DNA from: Azonexus sp.
Lineage (GTDB): Bacteria; Pseudomonadota; Gammaproteobacteria; Burkholderiales; Rhodocyclaceae
Assembly (NCBI GenBank): GCA_031260295.1
Contig: JAIRKE010000003.1
Span: forward strand, 1 to 44,317
Direction: 5' to 3'
DNA: 44,317 nt
Made by a program: the position numbers and the translations under genes. This document shows positions 25,141 through 33,623 of the stretch, in pieces; position 1 is the stretch's first letter, and the number at the start of each line of letters is the position of its first letter. The notes beneath the pieces were generated by a model. That model was not told where the DNA came from and ran no database searches. It worked only from the letters and a program-made list of their open reading frames with translations.

Positions 25141-26562
25141 TTATAGCACTTCGGCCGCGTGGTCGGCCAAGCGCGAGCGTTCGCCGCGTTGCAGCGTGAT
25201 GTGGCCGGAATGCGGCCAACCCTTGAAGCGGTCGACGACGTAGGTCAGGCCGGAACTACCCTCAGTCAGGTAGGGCGTGTCGATCTGCGCGATGTTGCCG
25301 AGGCAGATCACCTTGGTGCCGGGACCGGCGCGGGTGATCAGGGTTTTCATCTGCTTCGGCGTCAGGTTCTGCGCCTCGTCAATGATCAGGTATTTCTTCA
25401 GGAAGGTGCGGCCGCGCATGAAATTGAGCGACTTGATCTTGATCTTGGCGCGGATGATGTCGTTGGTTGCCGCCTTGCCCCATTCGCCGCCGTAAGGGCC
25501 GCTATCGTCGGAATGGGTGAGGACTTCCAGGTTGTCCTCCAAGGCGCCCATCCACGGCGCCATCTTTTCTTCCTCGCTGCCGGGCAGGAAGCCGATGTCC
25601 TCGCCGACCGGTACGGTGACGCGGGTCATGATGATTTCGGCGAATTGCTTGCTTTCCAGCGTCTGGTTCAGGCCGGCGGCCAGGGTCAGCAAAGTCTTGC
25701 CGGTGCCAGCCTGGCCGAGCAGGGTGACGAAATCGATTTCCGGGTTCATCAACAGGTTAAGCGCGAAGTTCTGTTCGCGGTTGCGCGCCGTGATGCCCCA
25801 TACGGCATTTTTCGGATGCGTGTAGTCGACCAGGGTTTCCAGTACCGCCGTTTTGCCGGCGGTTTCCTTGACGATGGCGGCGAAGCCGTCGCTTTCCAGC
25901 CACACCAGTTCGTTGATCAGCAACTGCGGACAGAGCGGGCCGCTGACCTTGTAGTAGGTCTTCGAGTCCTTCTTCCACGACTCCATGCCCTTGCCGTGCT
26001 TGTCCCAGAAGTTTTCAGGTAGGGCGCGGGCGCCGGTGTACAGGAGGTCGGTATCCTCAAGCACCTTGTCGTTGAAGTAATCCTCGGCAAGCAGGTTGAG
26101 TGCCCGCGACTTGATGCGCATGTTGATGTCTTTCGACACCAGGATGACGGGCCGCCCGGGGAATTTTTTCTGCAGGTGGATGACTACCGCCAGGATCTGA
26201 TTGTCGACCTTGGAGGTCGGCAGATCCTGCGGCAGCTTGTTGCTGATGGCCTCGGCCTGGAGGTAGAGGCGACCGCTGGCGAGTTTGGCGGACGGCTCGG
26301 AGAGGGCGATGCCCTCATCGATGTCGAGATCCTCGCGGGCCAGCATCTCGTCGAGCGTACGCGAGACCTGGCGGGCGTTACGGGCGATTTCCGACATGCC
26401 CCGCTTGTGGTTGTCGAGTTCTTCCAGCGTCATGATGGGCAGGAAGATGTCGTGTTCCTCGAAGCGGAACAGGCTGCTCGGGTCGTGCATCAGCACGTTG
26501 GTATCGAGTACGAACAACTTGGTGGCGGCGGGCTTTTTGGCGGCTGCGGGCTGGCGCGGCAT
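25141..26562 (-). CDS. phoH2: PIN-PhoH (PhoH2-type) ATPase
   Basis: A 473-residue protein starting MPRQPAAAKKPAATKLFVLDTNVL. The N-terminal PIN domain (about 14-145) shows acidic residues in FVLDTNVLMHDP, MTLEELDNHKRG and KDINMRIKSRALN, typical of PIN ribonucleases. The C-terminal PhoH ATPase has Walker A LGQAGTGKTLLTLAAGL and Walker B YLIIDEAQNLTPKQMKTLITR. Such PIN-PhoH fusions are predicted RNA helicase/RNase enzymes; some are toxin-antitoxin-like. The gene is 29 bases after the peroxiredoxin gene on the same strand, so the two are probably co-transcribed. ATG 26562 is chosen over the upstream read to 26655, which has no family match. Confidence 0.92.
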   Translation of the reverse strand: MPRQPAAAKKPAATKLFVLDTNVLMHDPSSLFRFEEHDIFLPIMTLEELDNHKRGMSEIARNARQVSRTLDEMLAREDLDIDEGIALSEPSAKLASGRLYLQAEAISNKLPQDLPTSKVDNQILAVVIHLQKKFPGRPVILVSKDINMRIKSRALNLLAEDYFNDKVLEDTDLLYTGARALPENFWDKHGKGMESWKKDSKTYYKVSGPLCPQLLINELVWLESDGFAAIVKETAGKTAVLETLVDYTHPKNAVWGITARNREQNFALNLLMNPEIDFVTLLGQAGTGKTLLTLAAGLNQTLESKQFAEIIMTRVTVPVGEDIGFLPGSEEEKMAPWMGALEDNLEVLTHSDDSGPYGGEWGKAATNDIIRAKIKIKSLNFMRGRTFLKKYLIIDEAQNLTPKQMKTLITRAGPGTKVICLGNIAQIDTPYLTEGSSGLTYVVDRFKGWPHSGHITLQRGERSRLADHAAEVL

Positions 26563-26591
26563 GAGGGGGCCTTTGCGGGGTAGGGGAGGAG

Positions 26592-27047
26592 TTACAGCGT
26601 CTTGACGAAATCGAGTACTTCCTGGGCGTGGCCGGGTACCTTGACGCCGCGCCACGCGCGGCGCAAGACGCCGTCACGGTCGATGACGAAGGTGCTGCGC
26701 TCGATGCCGCAGCATAGCTTGCCGTACATCATCTTCTCTTTGATGACGGCGAACAGCTTGCAAACCGTTTCGTCGGCATCGGAGCCGAGTTCGAACGGGA
26801 AGGACTGTTTGGCCTTGAAGTTCTCGTGCGATTTCAGGCTGTCGCGCGAGATGCCGAGGACGACGGCGCCGGCGGCCACAAACTCGGCGTGCAGGTCACG
26901 GAACTGTTGGCCTTCGGTGGTACAGCCAGGGGTGCTGTCCTTGGGGTAAAAATAGATGACGACGGTCTTGCCAGCCTGGCCGGCGAGGGAGAAGGTCTGG
27001 CCGCCGGTGGCAGGCAGCATGAAATCGGGAATCTTCGTGTCGAGCAC
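26592..27047 (-). CDS. bcp: Thiol peroxidase, Bcp/PrxQ-type
   Basis: A 151-residue peroxiredoxin that reduces peroxides by a peroxidatic Cys. The motif YFYPKDSTPGCTTEGQQFRD holds the peroxidatic Cys (about residue 45). In E. coli Bcp a second Cys follows five residues later; here that position is Gln, so this enzyme is not the typical PrxQ. Two adjacent Cys occur later in GKLCCGIERSTFVIDRDG. The start is GTG 27047 with AGGAG 7 bases upstream. The gene precedes phoH on the minus strand and is divergent from the solute-binding protein gene. Confidence 0.92.
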   Translation of the reverse strand: MLDTKIPDFMLPATGGQTFSLAGQAGKTVVIYFYPKDSTPGCTTEGQQFRDLHAEFVAAGAVVLGISRDSLKSHENFKAKQSFPFELGSDADETVCKLFAVIKEKMMYGKLCCGIERSTFVIDRDGVLRRAWRGVKVPGHAQEVLDFVKTL

Positions 27048-27145
27048 GCAACAACTCCTGGTGGTTGGATGCGAACCATTGTCGACAAATCCCGCCGGCG
27101 CGGTCAACTGCCGTTTCCAGGTTCGAGCTTGCTACACTCCGACCC

Positions 27146-29296
27146 ATGCGGAAAATCAGTGCCTGTCTCCTGTTCGTCATCGTGCTGGCCGGTTGTGGTC
27201 AGGCGTGGAACGATCCTTACCCAGCCGGCGACGCCGGGCGCGACATCCTCTACGCTGCCTTTACCGACCGACCGAAGCATCTCGATCCGGCCCAGTCCTA
27301 CACCGAGGACGAGGCCACCTTCATCGCCCAGATTTACCAGCCGCCGCTGCAATACCACTACCTGAAGCGGCCCTATGAGCTGATCCCGGCAACCCTGGAA
27401 GCGGTGCCGCAGCCGCGCTACGTCGATGCCGCCGGCCGCGAACTGCCGGCCGACGCGCCGGCCGAGCGGATCGCCGAGAGCATCTACGAACTGAAGCTGC
27501 GCCCGGGTATCCGCTACCAGCCGCATCCGGCCTTCGCCGTCGATACCGCTGGCCAGCCGCGTTACCTCGGCCGGGGTATCGCCGATGGGCGGCAAAGCGT
27601 TGGTGACTTCCCGGAAAACGGCAGTCGCGAACTCACCGCCGACGACTACATCTATCAGATCAAGCGCCTTGCTCATCCGCGTCTGCATTCGCCGATCTAC
27701 GGCATGATGGCCGATAAGATCGTCGGACTGAAGGAATTGGGCGATACCCTGCGCGTTGCGGCCAAGGAGTTGCCGGCCGACGACTGGCTCGATCTCGACG
27801 CCTACGCGCTGAACGGCGTCGAGCGTCTCGACGCTCGTACCTGGCGCATTCGCATCAAGGGTAAATACCCGCAGTTCCTGTTCTGGCTGGCCATGAACTT
27901 CTTCGCACCGATGCCGCGCGAGGCCGACCGCTTTTTCGCCCAGCCGGGCATGGCCGAAAAGAACTTGACGCTGGATTGGTGGCCGGTCGGCACCGGGCCA
28001 TTCATGCTGACCGAGAACGACCCGAACCGGCGCATGGTGTTGACGCGCAATCCCAATTTTCACGGCGAGACCTATCCCTGCGAGGGTGAGGCGGGCGACC
28101 GCGAGGCCGGGCTGCTGGCCGACTGCGGCAAGCCTCTGCCGCTCATCGAGGCGGCGGTGTTTACCCGCGAGAAAGAAGCGATTCCGTACTGGAACAAGTT
28201 CCTGCAAGGCTATTACGATGCCTCGGGGATTTCCTCCGACAGCTTCGACCAGGCGGTGCGCGTCAATGTCGGTGGTGACGTGGCGCTGACCGAGGGCATG
28301 CAGGGAAAAGGTATCCGCCTGCTGACTTCGGTCAGGCTCTCGACCTTCTACCAGGGTTTCAACATGCTCGACCCGGTGGTCGGCGGCCTGGACGAGAAGG
28401 CCGCCAAGCTGCGCCAGGCGATCTCGATTGCCATCGATCAGGAGGAATACATCTCCATTTTCCTCAACGGCCGCGGCATCGCCGCCCAAGGGCCGTTGCC
28501 GCCGGGCATTTTCGGTTTCGAGGCCGGTGAAGCCGGCATGAACGGGATGGTGTACGACTGGATCGACGGTAGGGCCCGCCGCAAGTCGGTCGAAACGGCC
28601 AGGAAGCTGCTGGCCGAAGCTGGCTACCCGCGCGGCCGCCATGAAAAGACTGGCGAGCCGCTGGTTCTCTATCTCGATACTACTACCGGCGGCATGGGCG
28701 AGAAATCGCGTCTCGACTGGTTGACCCGCCAGTTCGCCAAGATCGACGCGCAACTGGTGGTTCGCTCGACCGACTTCAACCGCTTCCAGGACAAGTTGCG
28801 CAAAGGCAGCGTGCAGATGTACTACCTCGGCTGGAATGCCGACTACCCGGACCCGGAGAATTTCTTCTTCCTGTTGCACGGTGCCGAAACGCGGGTTGGG
28901 CACGGTGGCGAGAATTCGTCCAATTACGCCAATCCGGAATTCGACCGCCTGTTCCTGCGTATGAAGAATATGGACAACACGCCCGAGCGCCTGGACATCA
29001 TCCGGCACATGAACGGCATCCTGCAGCACGATGCGCCGTGGGTGTTCGGCCTGCATCCCAAGAGCTACACCCTGGTCCATCGCTGGCTGAAGAACCGCAA
29101 GCCGAGCGACGTCGGCAACAACATCCTGAAATATCAGCGCATCGACGCCGTCGATCGCGCCGCCGCCCGCCGCGAATGGAATCAGCCGGTGCGCTGGCCG
29201 CTTGCCGCCGGTTTGCTGCTGGCGCTGGCCGCCATACTCCCGGCCGTGCTCGGCTATCGTCGCCGCGAACAGCGCTCGGCGCGGCGAGATGAATAA
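27146..29296 (+). CDS. Peptide/oligopeptide-type ABC solute-binding lipoprotein with C-terminal membrane segment
   Basis: A 716-residue family-5 (SBP_bac_5) binding protein. It starts MRKISACLLFVIVLAGC, a lipoprotein signal with Cys17. The core has DILYAAFTDRPKHLDPAQSYTEDEATF and LTADDYIYQIKRLAHP, then WPVGTGPFMLTENDPNRRMVLTRNPNF and the C-terminal lobe with LGWNADYPDPENFFFLL. Length exceeds standard OppA (about 540) by a large N-terminal insert, as in some long members. Near the C-terminus a hydrophobic helix (PLAAGLLLALAAILPAVLGY, about 685-704) followed by RRREQRS predicts a membrane anchor, unusual for this family. The permease and ATPase genes expected beside it are absent; the next gene is an unrelated membrane protein overlapping its end. 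Confidence 0.88.
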   Translation: MRKISACLLFVIVLAGCGQAWNDPYPAGDAGRDILYAAFTDRPKHLDPAQSYTEDEATFIAQIYQPPLQYHYLKRPYELIPATLEAVPQPRYVDAAGRELPADAPAERIAESIYELKLRPGIRYQPHPAFAVDTAGQPRYLGRGIADGRQSVGDFPENGSRELTADDYIYQIKRLAHPRLHSPIYGMMADKIVGLKELGDTLRVAAKELPADDWLDLDAYALNGVERLDARTWRIRIKGKYPQFLFWLAMNFFAPMPREADRFFAQPGMAEKNLTLDWWPVGTGPFMLTENDPNRRMVLTRNPNFHGETYPCEGEAGDREAGLLADCGKPLPLIEAAVFTREKEAIPYWNKFLQGYYDASGISSDSFDQAVRVNVGGDVALTEGMQGKGIRLLTSVRLSTFYQGFNMLDPVVGGLDEKAAKLRQAISIAIDQEEYISIFLNGRGIAAQGPLPPGIFGFEAGEAGMNGMVYDWIDGRARRKSVETARKLLAEAGYPRGRHEKTGEPLVLYLDTTTGGMGEKSRLDWLTRQFAKIDAQLVVRSTDFNRFQDKLRKGSVQMYYLGWNADYPDPENFFFLLHGAETRVGHGGENSSNYANPEFDRLFLRMKNMDNTPERLDIIRHMNGILQHDAPWVFGLHPKSYTLVHRWLKNRKPSDVGNNILKYQRIDAVDRAAARREWNQPVRWPLAAGLLLALAAILPAVLGYRRREQRSARRDE

Positions 29297-29297
29297 T

Positions 29298-29759
29298 ATG
29301 AGTCAATCGAAGAGCGGCATTCTGGCTGCTCGTATCTATATCGTGCTGGCGCTTGTTGTCGGGATTTGCACCTTGCCTCTCGTATTCACGGCTGGGATGG
29401 GCGCTCTTTTTGGGCTGGCAGTGTTGTTTGCTGGTTTGAATTGGGTCGGGTTTATTTTTCTTGTTTGGCCGCTCGCAGGATTGCTGGGCTATCTGGCGTG
29501 GCTTCGGCTGACCATGCTGGTTTCCTTTGATGGAACGCATAACTTGCAAGCAGCGCGGGGTTATTGGTGGTTGTTCTTGCTGCTTGGGGTAGTTGCTGTC
29601 CTTCCTTTGACAGTGGGCCTTTTCTCAAGCAAAAAATATTCTATTGGCATTGGTCATGTCTTTTCCCATGCAGTGAGTATTGGGCTGCCCGTCCTGGCGG
29701 GGTATCTGGTATTTCTGCGGCTACGCGGGAATAGTGCGGGCGAAAAGGATCAGCGTTGA
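29298..29759 (+). CDS. Small polytopic membrane protein, unknown
   Basis: A 153-residue hydrophobic protein (MSQSKSGILAARIYIVLALVVGICTL). Four or five membrane segments are likely (about 10-30, 34-52, 56-72, 95-115, 125-147). ATG 29298 is two bases after the preceding stop; an ATG at 29289 would overlap it. It is unusually AT-rich for this genome (many TTT, GTT and CTT codons), so it is probably a recent acquisition. I do not recognise a family. It separates the solute-binding lipoprotein from the methyltransferase. Confidence 0.7.
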   Translation: MSQSKSGILAARIYIVLALVVGICTLPLVFTAGMGALFGLAVLFAGLNWVGFIFLVWPLAGLLGYLAWLRLTMLVSFDGTHNLQAARGYWWLFLLLGVVAVLPLTVGLFSSKKYSIGIGHVFSHAVSIGLPVLAGYLVFLRLRGNSAGEKDQR

Positions 29760-29791
29760 TTTGATTGCCATTGACCCAGCGGGAAAACAAA

Positions 29792-30991
29792 GTGAAACCG
29801 ATCCAATCGGTGAGGCGGGATGGCTTGGCAGCGCGCCACCGGCAACTCGATGCCCTGTTGCCGCATTTTCGGGCACTCTGGCATCCGCAGCCGTTCCGCG
29901 AAATCCGTCCGGCGTGGTGCCGGCCCTGGCCGGCGTTGGCCGCCGAACTGCTGGCCCTCGACGACGAGCGGGCGGAAGCGCTGAACGCTGATGCGCCGGC
30001 GGCGCTGGGCTGGCTGGTCAGGCATCTGCCCGATGTGGCGGCGATCGCACCGCTGGCCGAGCTACCGGTGCGGGCGGCGGTATCGGCCGGTACGGTCAAC
30101 GATCGCTGGGCCTGGGAAATTCCCGGTCGCAAGCGGGCGCAGATCGAGGCTTTTGCCGCCGTCGCCCGTTGTGGCCGGCGGCCGGTTCTCGACTGGTGCG
30201 GCGGCAAGGGCCATCTCGGCCGCTTGCTGGCCGGGTACTGGCAGGTGCCGGTGCAAACCCTGGAGATCGATGCCGCGCTATGCCGGGCCGGCGAACGCCT
30301 GGCGCAACGCCTCGGCATCGACCAATCCTGGATTGCCACCGATGCGCTGGGCGCCGATCTACGAGTGCTTGGCGATCGTCATGCGGTGGCATTGCACGCC
30401 TGTGGCGAGTTGCACCGCCGGTTGATTCGCGATGGCGCCACGGCCGGCATTGCCTGCTTCGATATCGCCCCATGCTGTTATCACCTGCATCTGAACGATG
30501 GCTATCGACCCCTGGCCGCCGCCTCGTCGCTGGCATTGACGCCGGACGACGTACGCCTGGCGGTCACCGAGACAGTCACCGCCGGCGCCCGCGAGCGGCG
30601 CCAGCGCGACCGGGCGATCGCCTTCAAGCTGGGTTTCGCCGCCTGGCGCGGCGAAGTCAGCGGTGAGTCCTACCGCAGCTTTAAGCCGGTTCCCGAGGCT
30701 TGGCTGCGGGGCGATTTCGCCGCTTTCATGGCCGCCATGTGCCAGCGCGAAGGAGTGGTATCGCCATCGGCCGGCGATTTGGCGCGTTGCGAGCGACGCG
30801 GCGGCGAGCGCCAACGCGAAGTGCTGCGCCTGTCTATCGTTCGCCACGCCTTGCGTCGGGCACTGGAAGTCTGGTTGGCCGGCGATCTCGCCGTGTCTCT
30901 GGCGGAACACGGCTATGCGGTTGAACTCGGAGTCTTCTGCGCCCGTGCGCTGACGCCGCGCAACCTGCTCATTTCGGCGCGACGTGGGTAG
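29792..30991 (+). CDS. Methyltransferase-like protein (Methyltransf_32 / GSTCD-like)
   Basis: About 400 residues. The Rossmann-like core has VLDWCGGKGHLGRLLAG (about 132-148, a SAM-binding motif I), then LHACGELHRRLIRDG and FDIAPCCYHLHL (about 223-235), the DxxPCCY pattern of the Methyltransf_32 group. This family contains eukaryotic GSTCD and METTL25-type proteins and bacterial relatives; substrates are unknown. The start is uncertain: GTG 29792 gives VKPIQSVRRDGLAARHRQ; a TTG at 29765 is an alternative. The gene ends next to a 12-bp perfect palindrome (30994-31005). Confidence 0.78.
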   Translation: MKPIQSVRRDGLAARHRQLDALLPHFRALWHPQPFREIRPAWCRPWPALAAELLALDDERAEALNADAPAALGWLVRHLPDVAAIAPLAELPVRAAVSAGTVNDRWAWEIPGRKRAQIEAFAAVARCGRRPVLDWCGGKGHLGRLLAGYWQVPVQTLEIDAALCRAGERLAQRLGIDQSWIATDALGADLRVLGDRHAVALHACGELHRRLIRDGATAGIACFDIAPCCYHLHLNDGYRPLAAASSLALTPDDVRLAVTETVTAGARERRQRDRAIAFKLGFAAWRGEVSGESYRSFKPVPEAWLRGDFAAFMAAMCQREGVVSPSAGDLARCERRGGERQREVLRLSIVRHALRRALEVWLAGDLAVSLAEHGYAVELGVFCARALTPRNLLISARRG

Positions 30992-30993
30992 AT

Positions 30994-31005
30994 GGAATAT
31001 ATTCC
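30994..31005. promoter_or_regulatory. Perfect 12-bp palindrome (GGAATATATTCC)
   Basis: Lies 2 bases after the methyltransferase stop, 33 bases before the next start, in a region that could carry the promoter of 31039-31857. It might be a repressor or activator half-site pair; no protein partner is suggested nearby. Confidence 0.35.
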
Positions 31006-31038
31006 GAACCTCCTCCACGTTACCGCCCATTCACCCGA

Positions 31039-31857
31039 ATGCGAACCGGCATGAAACGATCCAGTATCAAATCCCCCGTTGATGTCCGCCGAGCGGGCGC
31101 AGTAAGTTCCAATTTCAGAAGCATCCGGGTTCAGGGAGATCGCCTGATCCGACATCTGCGCAGCCGCCATGTCCTGTGGTTGCACGGCTGGAGCATGGGG
31201 CTGCTGACGCTGGGCATCATGTGGGCCAGCACGACCGCGTTGCGCCATGCTGGAGTCCATTCGCTGGCCGTGCGCTATGCGCTGGCTTTGGGGGCAGGCT
31301 ACCTGTGCTACCTGCTGCTGTTGCGTATCTGGGCTGGTGCGCTGGTGCGGAAGCAGGAGCGCGAGTCGTTCGACATCTACCTGCCAGACATCAGTACTAG
31401 TTCCAGAAGCTCCAGAAGCGGGAGCTGCCATGCCGACGGCGGCACCATCGACCTGCCAGCCGACGCCGGTGATGGCGCAGGCTCCATGCTGGGCGACGCG
31501 GTTTCAGGCACGCTGGATGGGATCGGCGCGGCGGACGAAGGCGCTATTGTCATCATTCCCGTGCTGGCCATATTCGCGGTGGTATTGATGGCAGCGCTGG
31601 GCGTGGGTTGGCTGCTGCTGGCGTACTTCGGTACCGAGGTGCTGCTCGTTGCCGCTGTGGAACTGGCCTTTGCCTATACCGCCGCGCGTACCGCGGTGCG
31701 TGTGGAGCGAGAGGGCTGGCTTTTGGCGGCCATCCGTCTGACCTGGAAGCCGCTGCTCGGCGCTCTGGTCAGCGCCGTGCTGCTGGGTGGGGTGATCGAC
31801 CACTTCATTCCCCAAGCCGACACCTTGCCCGCTGCCGTACGAACGCTGCGCCGTTGA
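31039..31857 (+). CDS. Membrane protein with glycine/serine-rich linker, unknown
   Basis: A 272-residue protein I do not recognise. About five membrane segments: residues 53-67, 75-97, 170-195, 195-210 and 228-245. Between the first pair and the second group lies a Ser-rich stretch (STSSRSSRSGSC) and a Gly/Ala/Asp-rich hydrophilic part (about 120-165), which should be exposed outside the membrane. The start is either ATG 31039 or the ATG 12 bases later. The gene is followed by a 52-base convergent gap to gph. Confidence 0.65.
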   Translation: MRTGMKRSSIKSPVDVRRAGAVSSNFRSIRVQGDRLIRHLRSRHVLWLHGWSMGLLTLGIMWASTTALRHAGVHSLAVRYALALGAGYLCYLLLLRIWAGALVRKQERESFDIYLPDISTSSRSSRSGSCHADGGTIDLPADAGDGAGSMLGDAVSGTLDGIGAADEGAIVIIPVLAIFAVVLMAALGVGWLLLAYFGTEVLLVAAVELAFAYTAARTAVRVEREGWLLAAIRLTWKPLLGALVSAVLLGGVIDHFIPQADTLPAAVRTLRR

Positions 31858-31909
31858 AGCGGCGCGAGATTAACGAGTACGCAGCGATCTTTGTCGCGTG
31901 CAGCCAGAT

Positions 31910-32578
31910 TTATCTCGGCGCTACGTGGGTTACGAGAAAAGCGGCCAGTTCGTCCGGGTGGTCGATGATCTGATCAGCACCCCATTCCTCGATCGGGCCG
32001 CTGTCGCCAAGATAGCCCCAGGAGACGGCCACCGTCAGGCAGCCGGCGGCCTTACCGGCGACGATGTCGCGCCGGTCGTCGCCGACGTAGAGGCTGTGCT
32101 CCGGCGCACAGTCGAGCAGGGCGCAGGCATGCAGCAAGGGCAGCGGCGACGGCTTCGCGGCGGCCGTGCTGTCGCCACTGACGATGCACGGCGTGCGCGG
32201 CGATAGGCCGAGCTGGACGGTCAGCGGTTCGGTGAAGCGGCGGCGTTTGTTGGTGACGACGCCCCAGGCCAGCCGCAGTGCCTCAATCCGGTCGAGCAGT
32301 TCGGGAATGTCGGCGAACAGCCGCGTCTCGGCGCACAGCCGGGCGGCGTAGAGATCGAGGAAGCGTTGCGCCAGGCGGTCGTAATCCGGGTGCTCCGGCG
32401 CAATGCCGAAACCGGCGTGGAGCAGACCGCGCACGCCTGCCGAAGTGTATGGCCGCAGCTTGGCGAGCGGCTGCTCGGGGCGTGCCTCCTCGCGCAGCAG
32501 GGTGTTGACGGCATGGCCGAGATCGGGGGCGGTATCGGCCAGTGTGCCGTCGAGATCGAACAGGATGGCTGCGAACAT
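31910..32578 (-). CDS. gph: Phosphoglycolate phosphatase (HAD family)
   Basis: A 222-residue HAD phosphatase (222 from MFAAILFDLDGTLADTAPDL). Motif I DxDGT, motif II VTNKRRR and motif III/IV VGDDRRDIVAGKAAG are all visible. It dephosphorylates 2-phosphoglycolate formed in DNA repair or oxygenase side reactions. An ATG at 32590 (MVPSMF) is possible but would sit inside the preceding gene's last codons. In many Betaproteobacteria gph follows ubiG directly; here an 81-residue membrane gene lies between, its stop overlapping the gph upstream region. Confidence 0.92.
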   Translation of the reverse strand: MFAAILFDLDGTLADTAPDLGHAVNTLLREEARPEQPLAKLRPYTSAGVRGLLHAGFGIAPEHPDYDRLAQRFLDLYAARLCAETRLFADIPELLDRIEALRLAWGVVTNKRRRFTEPLTVQLGLSPRTPCIVSGDSTAAAKPSPLPLLHACALLDCAPEHSLYVGDDRRDIVAGKAAGCLTVAVSWGYLGDSGPIEEWGADQIIDHPDELAAFLVTHVAPR

Positions 32579-32579
32579 G

Positions 32580-32825
32580 CTAGGCACCATTTTTTCTGCG
32601 TGTGTGGATAATATGGATTTCTATCGCGGCGTAGAGAAGAAACGCGACGCCCAAGCCAATCACAAAGATGGGAGAGTCCTTGTCCAAGCGGTTTCTCCCT
32701 CCGATCAGCCCTTCAAGCGAATTCCAGTGCACTGAGAATCCGATGTCAGCCCAATACGCAATGCCCCAAATGAGCGTCACTACACCGATTGCAACGGCAA
32801 AACCAATCCGAATCCATGCCAACAT
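32580..32825 (-). CDS. Small two-helix membrane protein, unknown
   Basis: An 81-residue protein with two membrane segments (about residues 5-26 and 53-70) joined by an exposed loop (WADIGFSVHWNSLEGLIGGRNRLDKDSP) and a basic tail (HTRRKNGA). No family recognised. It lies 19 bases after ubiG and ends next to the gph start. Its sequence is less GC-rich than the neighbours. The hydrophobic pattern and good codon continuity suggest a real gene. Confidence 0.6.
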   Translation of the reverse strand: MLAWIRIGFAVAIGVVTLIWGIAYWADIGFSVHWNSLEGLIGGRNRLDKDSPIFVIGLGVAFLLYAAIEIHIIHTRRKNGA

Positions 32826-32844
32826 ATACGCCTAACCATGTCCC

Positions 32845-33543
32845 TCAAGTGCCGCGAATCGTATGCATCAGGTAATTGACGCTGCTGTCGCGATTGAGCC
32901 AATAGCGCTGGTTGAGCGGGTTATAGCTCATGCCGATCAATTCCTGCGGTTCGAGCCCGGCCATCTTGGCCCAGCGTGCCAGTTCCGACGGTTTGATGAA
33001 GCGGGCGTAGTCGTGGGTACCACGCGGCAACAGGCGCAGCAGGTATTCGGCGCCGACCACAGCGAACAGGTAGGCTTTGGGATTGCGGTTCAGCGTCGAG
33101 AAGAAGACTTGGCCGCCGGGCTTGACCAAACGGGCACAAGCAGCAACGACACTGGCGGGATTGGGGACATGTTCCAGCATTTCCAGGCAGGTCACGGCAT
33201 CGAAGGTAGCCGGCATCTCGGCTGCCAGATCCTCGACGGCAATCTTGCGGTAATCAACTTGCCGGCCGCTTTCCAACAGATGCAGGCGGGCCACGCCCAG
33301 CGGTTTGTCGGCAAGATCGATGCCGGTGACGTCGGCGCCACGGGCGGCCATGCCCTCGGAGAGCAGGCCGCCGCCGCAGCCGACGTCGAGTACACGCTTG
33401 CCGGCCAGGCCGACGATGCCGTCGATCCAGTCGATGCGCAGCGGGTTGATGTCGTGCAGCGGCTTGAACTCGCTGTGCGGATCCCACCAGCGATGGGCGA
33501 GATCACCAAATTTTTCCAGTTCGGCGGGGTCGGCGTTAAGCAT
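32845..33543 (-). CDS. ubiG: Ubiquinone biosynthesis O-methyltransferase UbiG
   Basis: A 232-residue SAM-dependent methyltransferase that performs both O-methylations in ubiquinone synthesis (in the cytoplasm, membrane-associated). Motifs: [20 protein letters not shown] (UbiG-specific), the SAM site [16 protein letters not shown], and [23 protein letters not shown] 33543 gives [20 protein letters not shown], the usual start. In line with gph and ompA in the same strand group. Confidence 0.96.
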   Translation of the reverse strand: MLNADPAELEKFGDLAHRWWDPHSEFKPLHDINPLRIDWIDGIVGLAGKRVLDVGCGGGLLSEGMAARGADVTGIDLADKPLGVARLHLLESGRQVDYRKIAVEDLAAEMPATFDAVTCLEMLEHVPNPASVVAACARLVKPGGQVFFSTLNRNPKAYLFAVVGAEYLLRLLPRGTHDYARFIKPSELARWAKMAGLEPQELIGMSYNPLNQRYWLNRDSSVNYLMHTIRGT

Positions 33544-33582
33544 GGTCGTGATTCAGAAAAGTTCTGGAGTGGCCAAAGAAAA

Positions 33583-33605
33583 AGCCCTGCCGAGGCAGGG
33601 CTTTT
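33583..33605 (-). terminator. Rho-independent terminator of the OmpA-like gene
   Basis: AGCCCTGCC / GGCAGGGCT (33583-33591 and 33594-33602) with a run of T on the minus strand (after the stem) and A/T on the other side. Lies 20 bases after the OmpA-like gene stop; also just upstream of ubiG, so ubiG needs its own promoter. Confidence 0.8.
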
Positions 33606-33623
33606 GATTGTAGCAGCGGCGTC

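Noticed and set aside
27104..29080. 658-codon minus frame
   Set aside because: Antisense shadow of the solute-binding protein gene.
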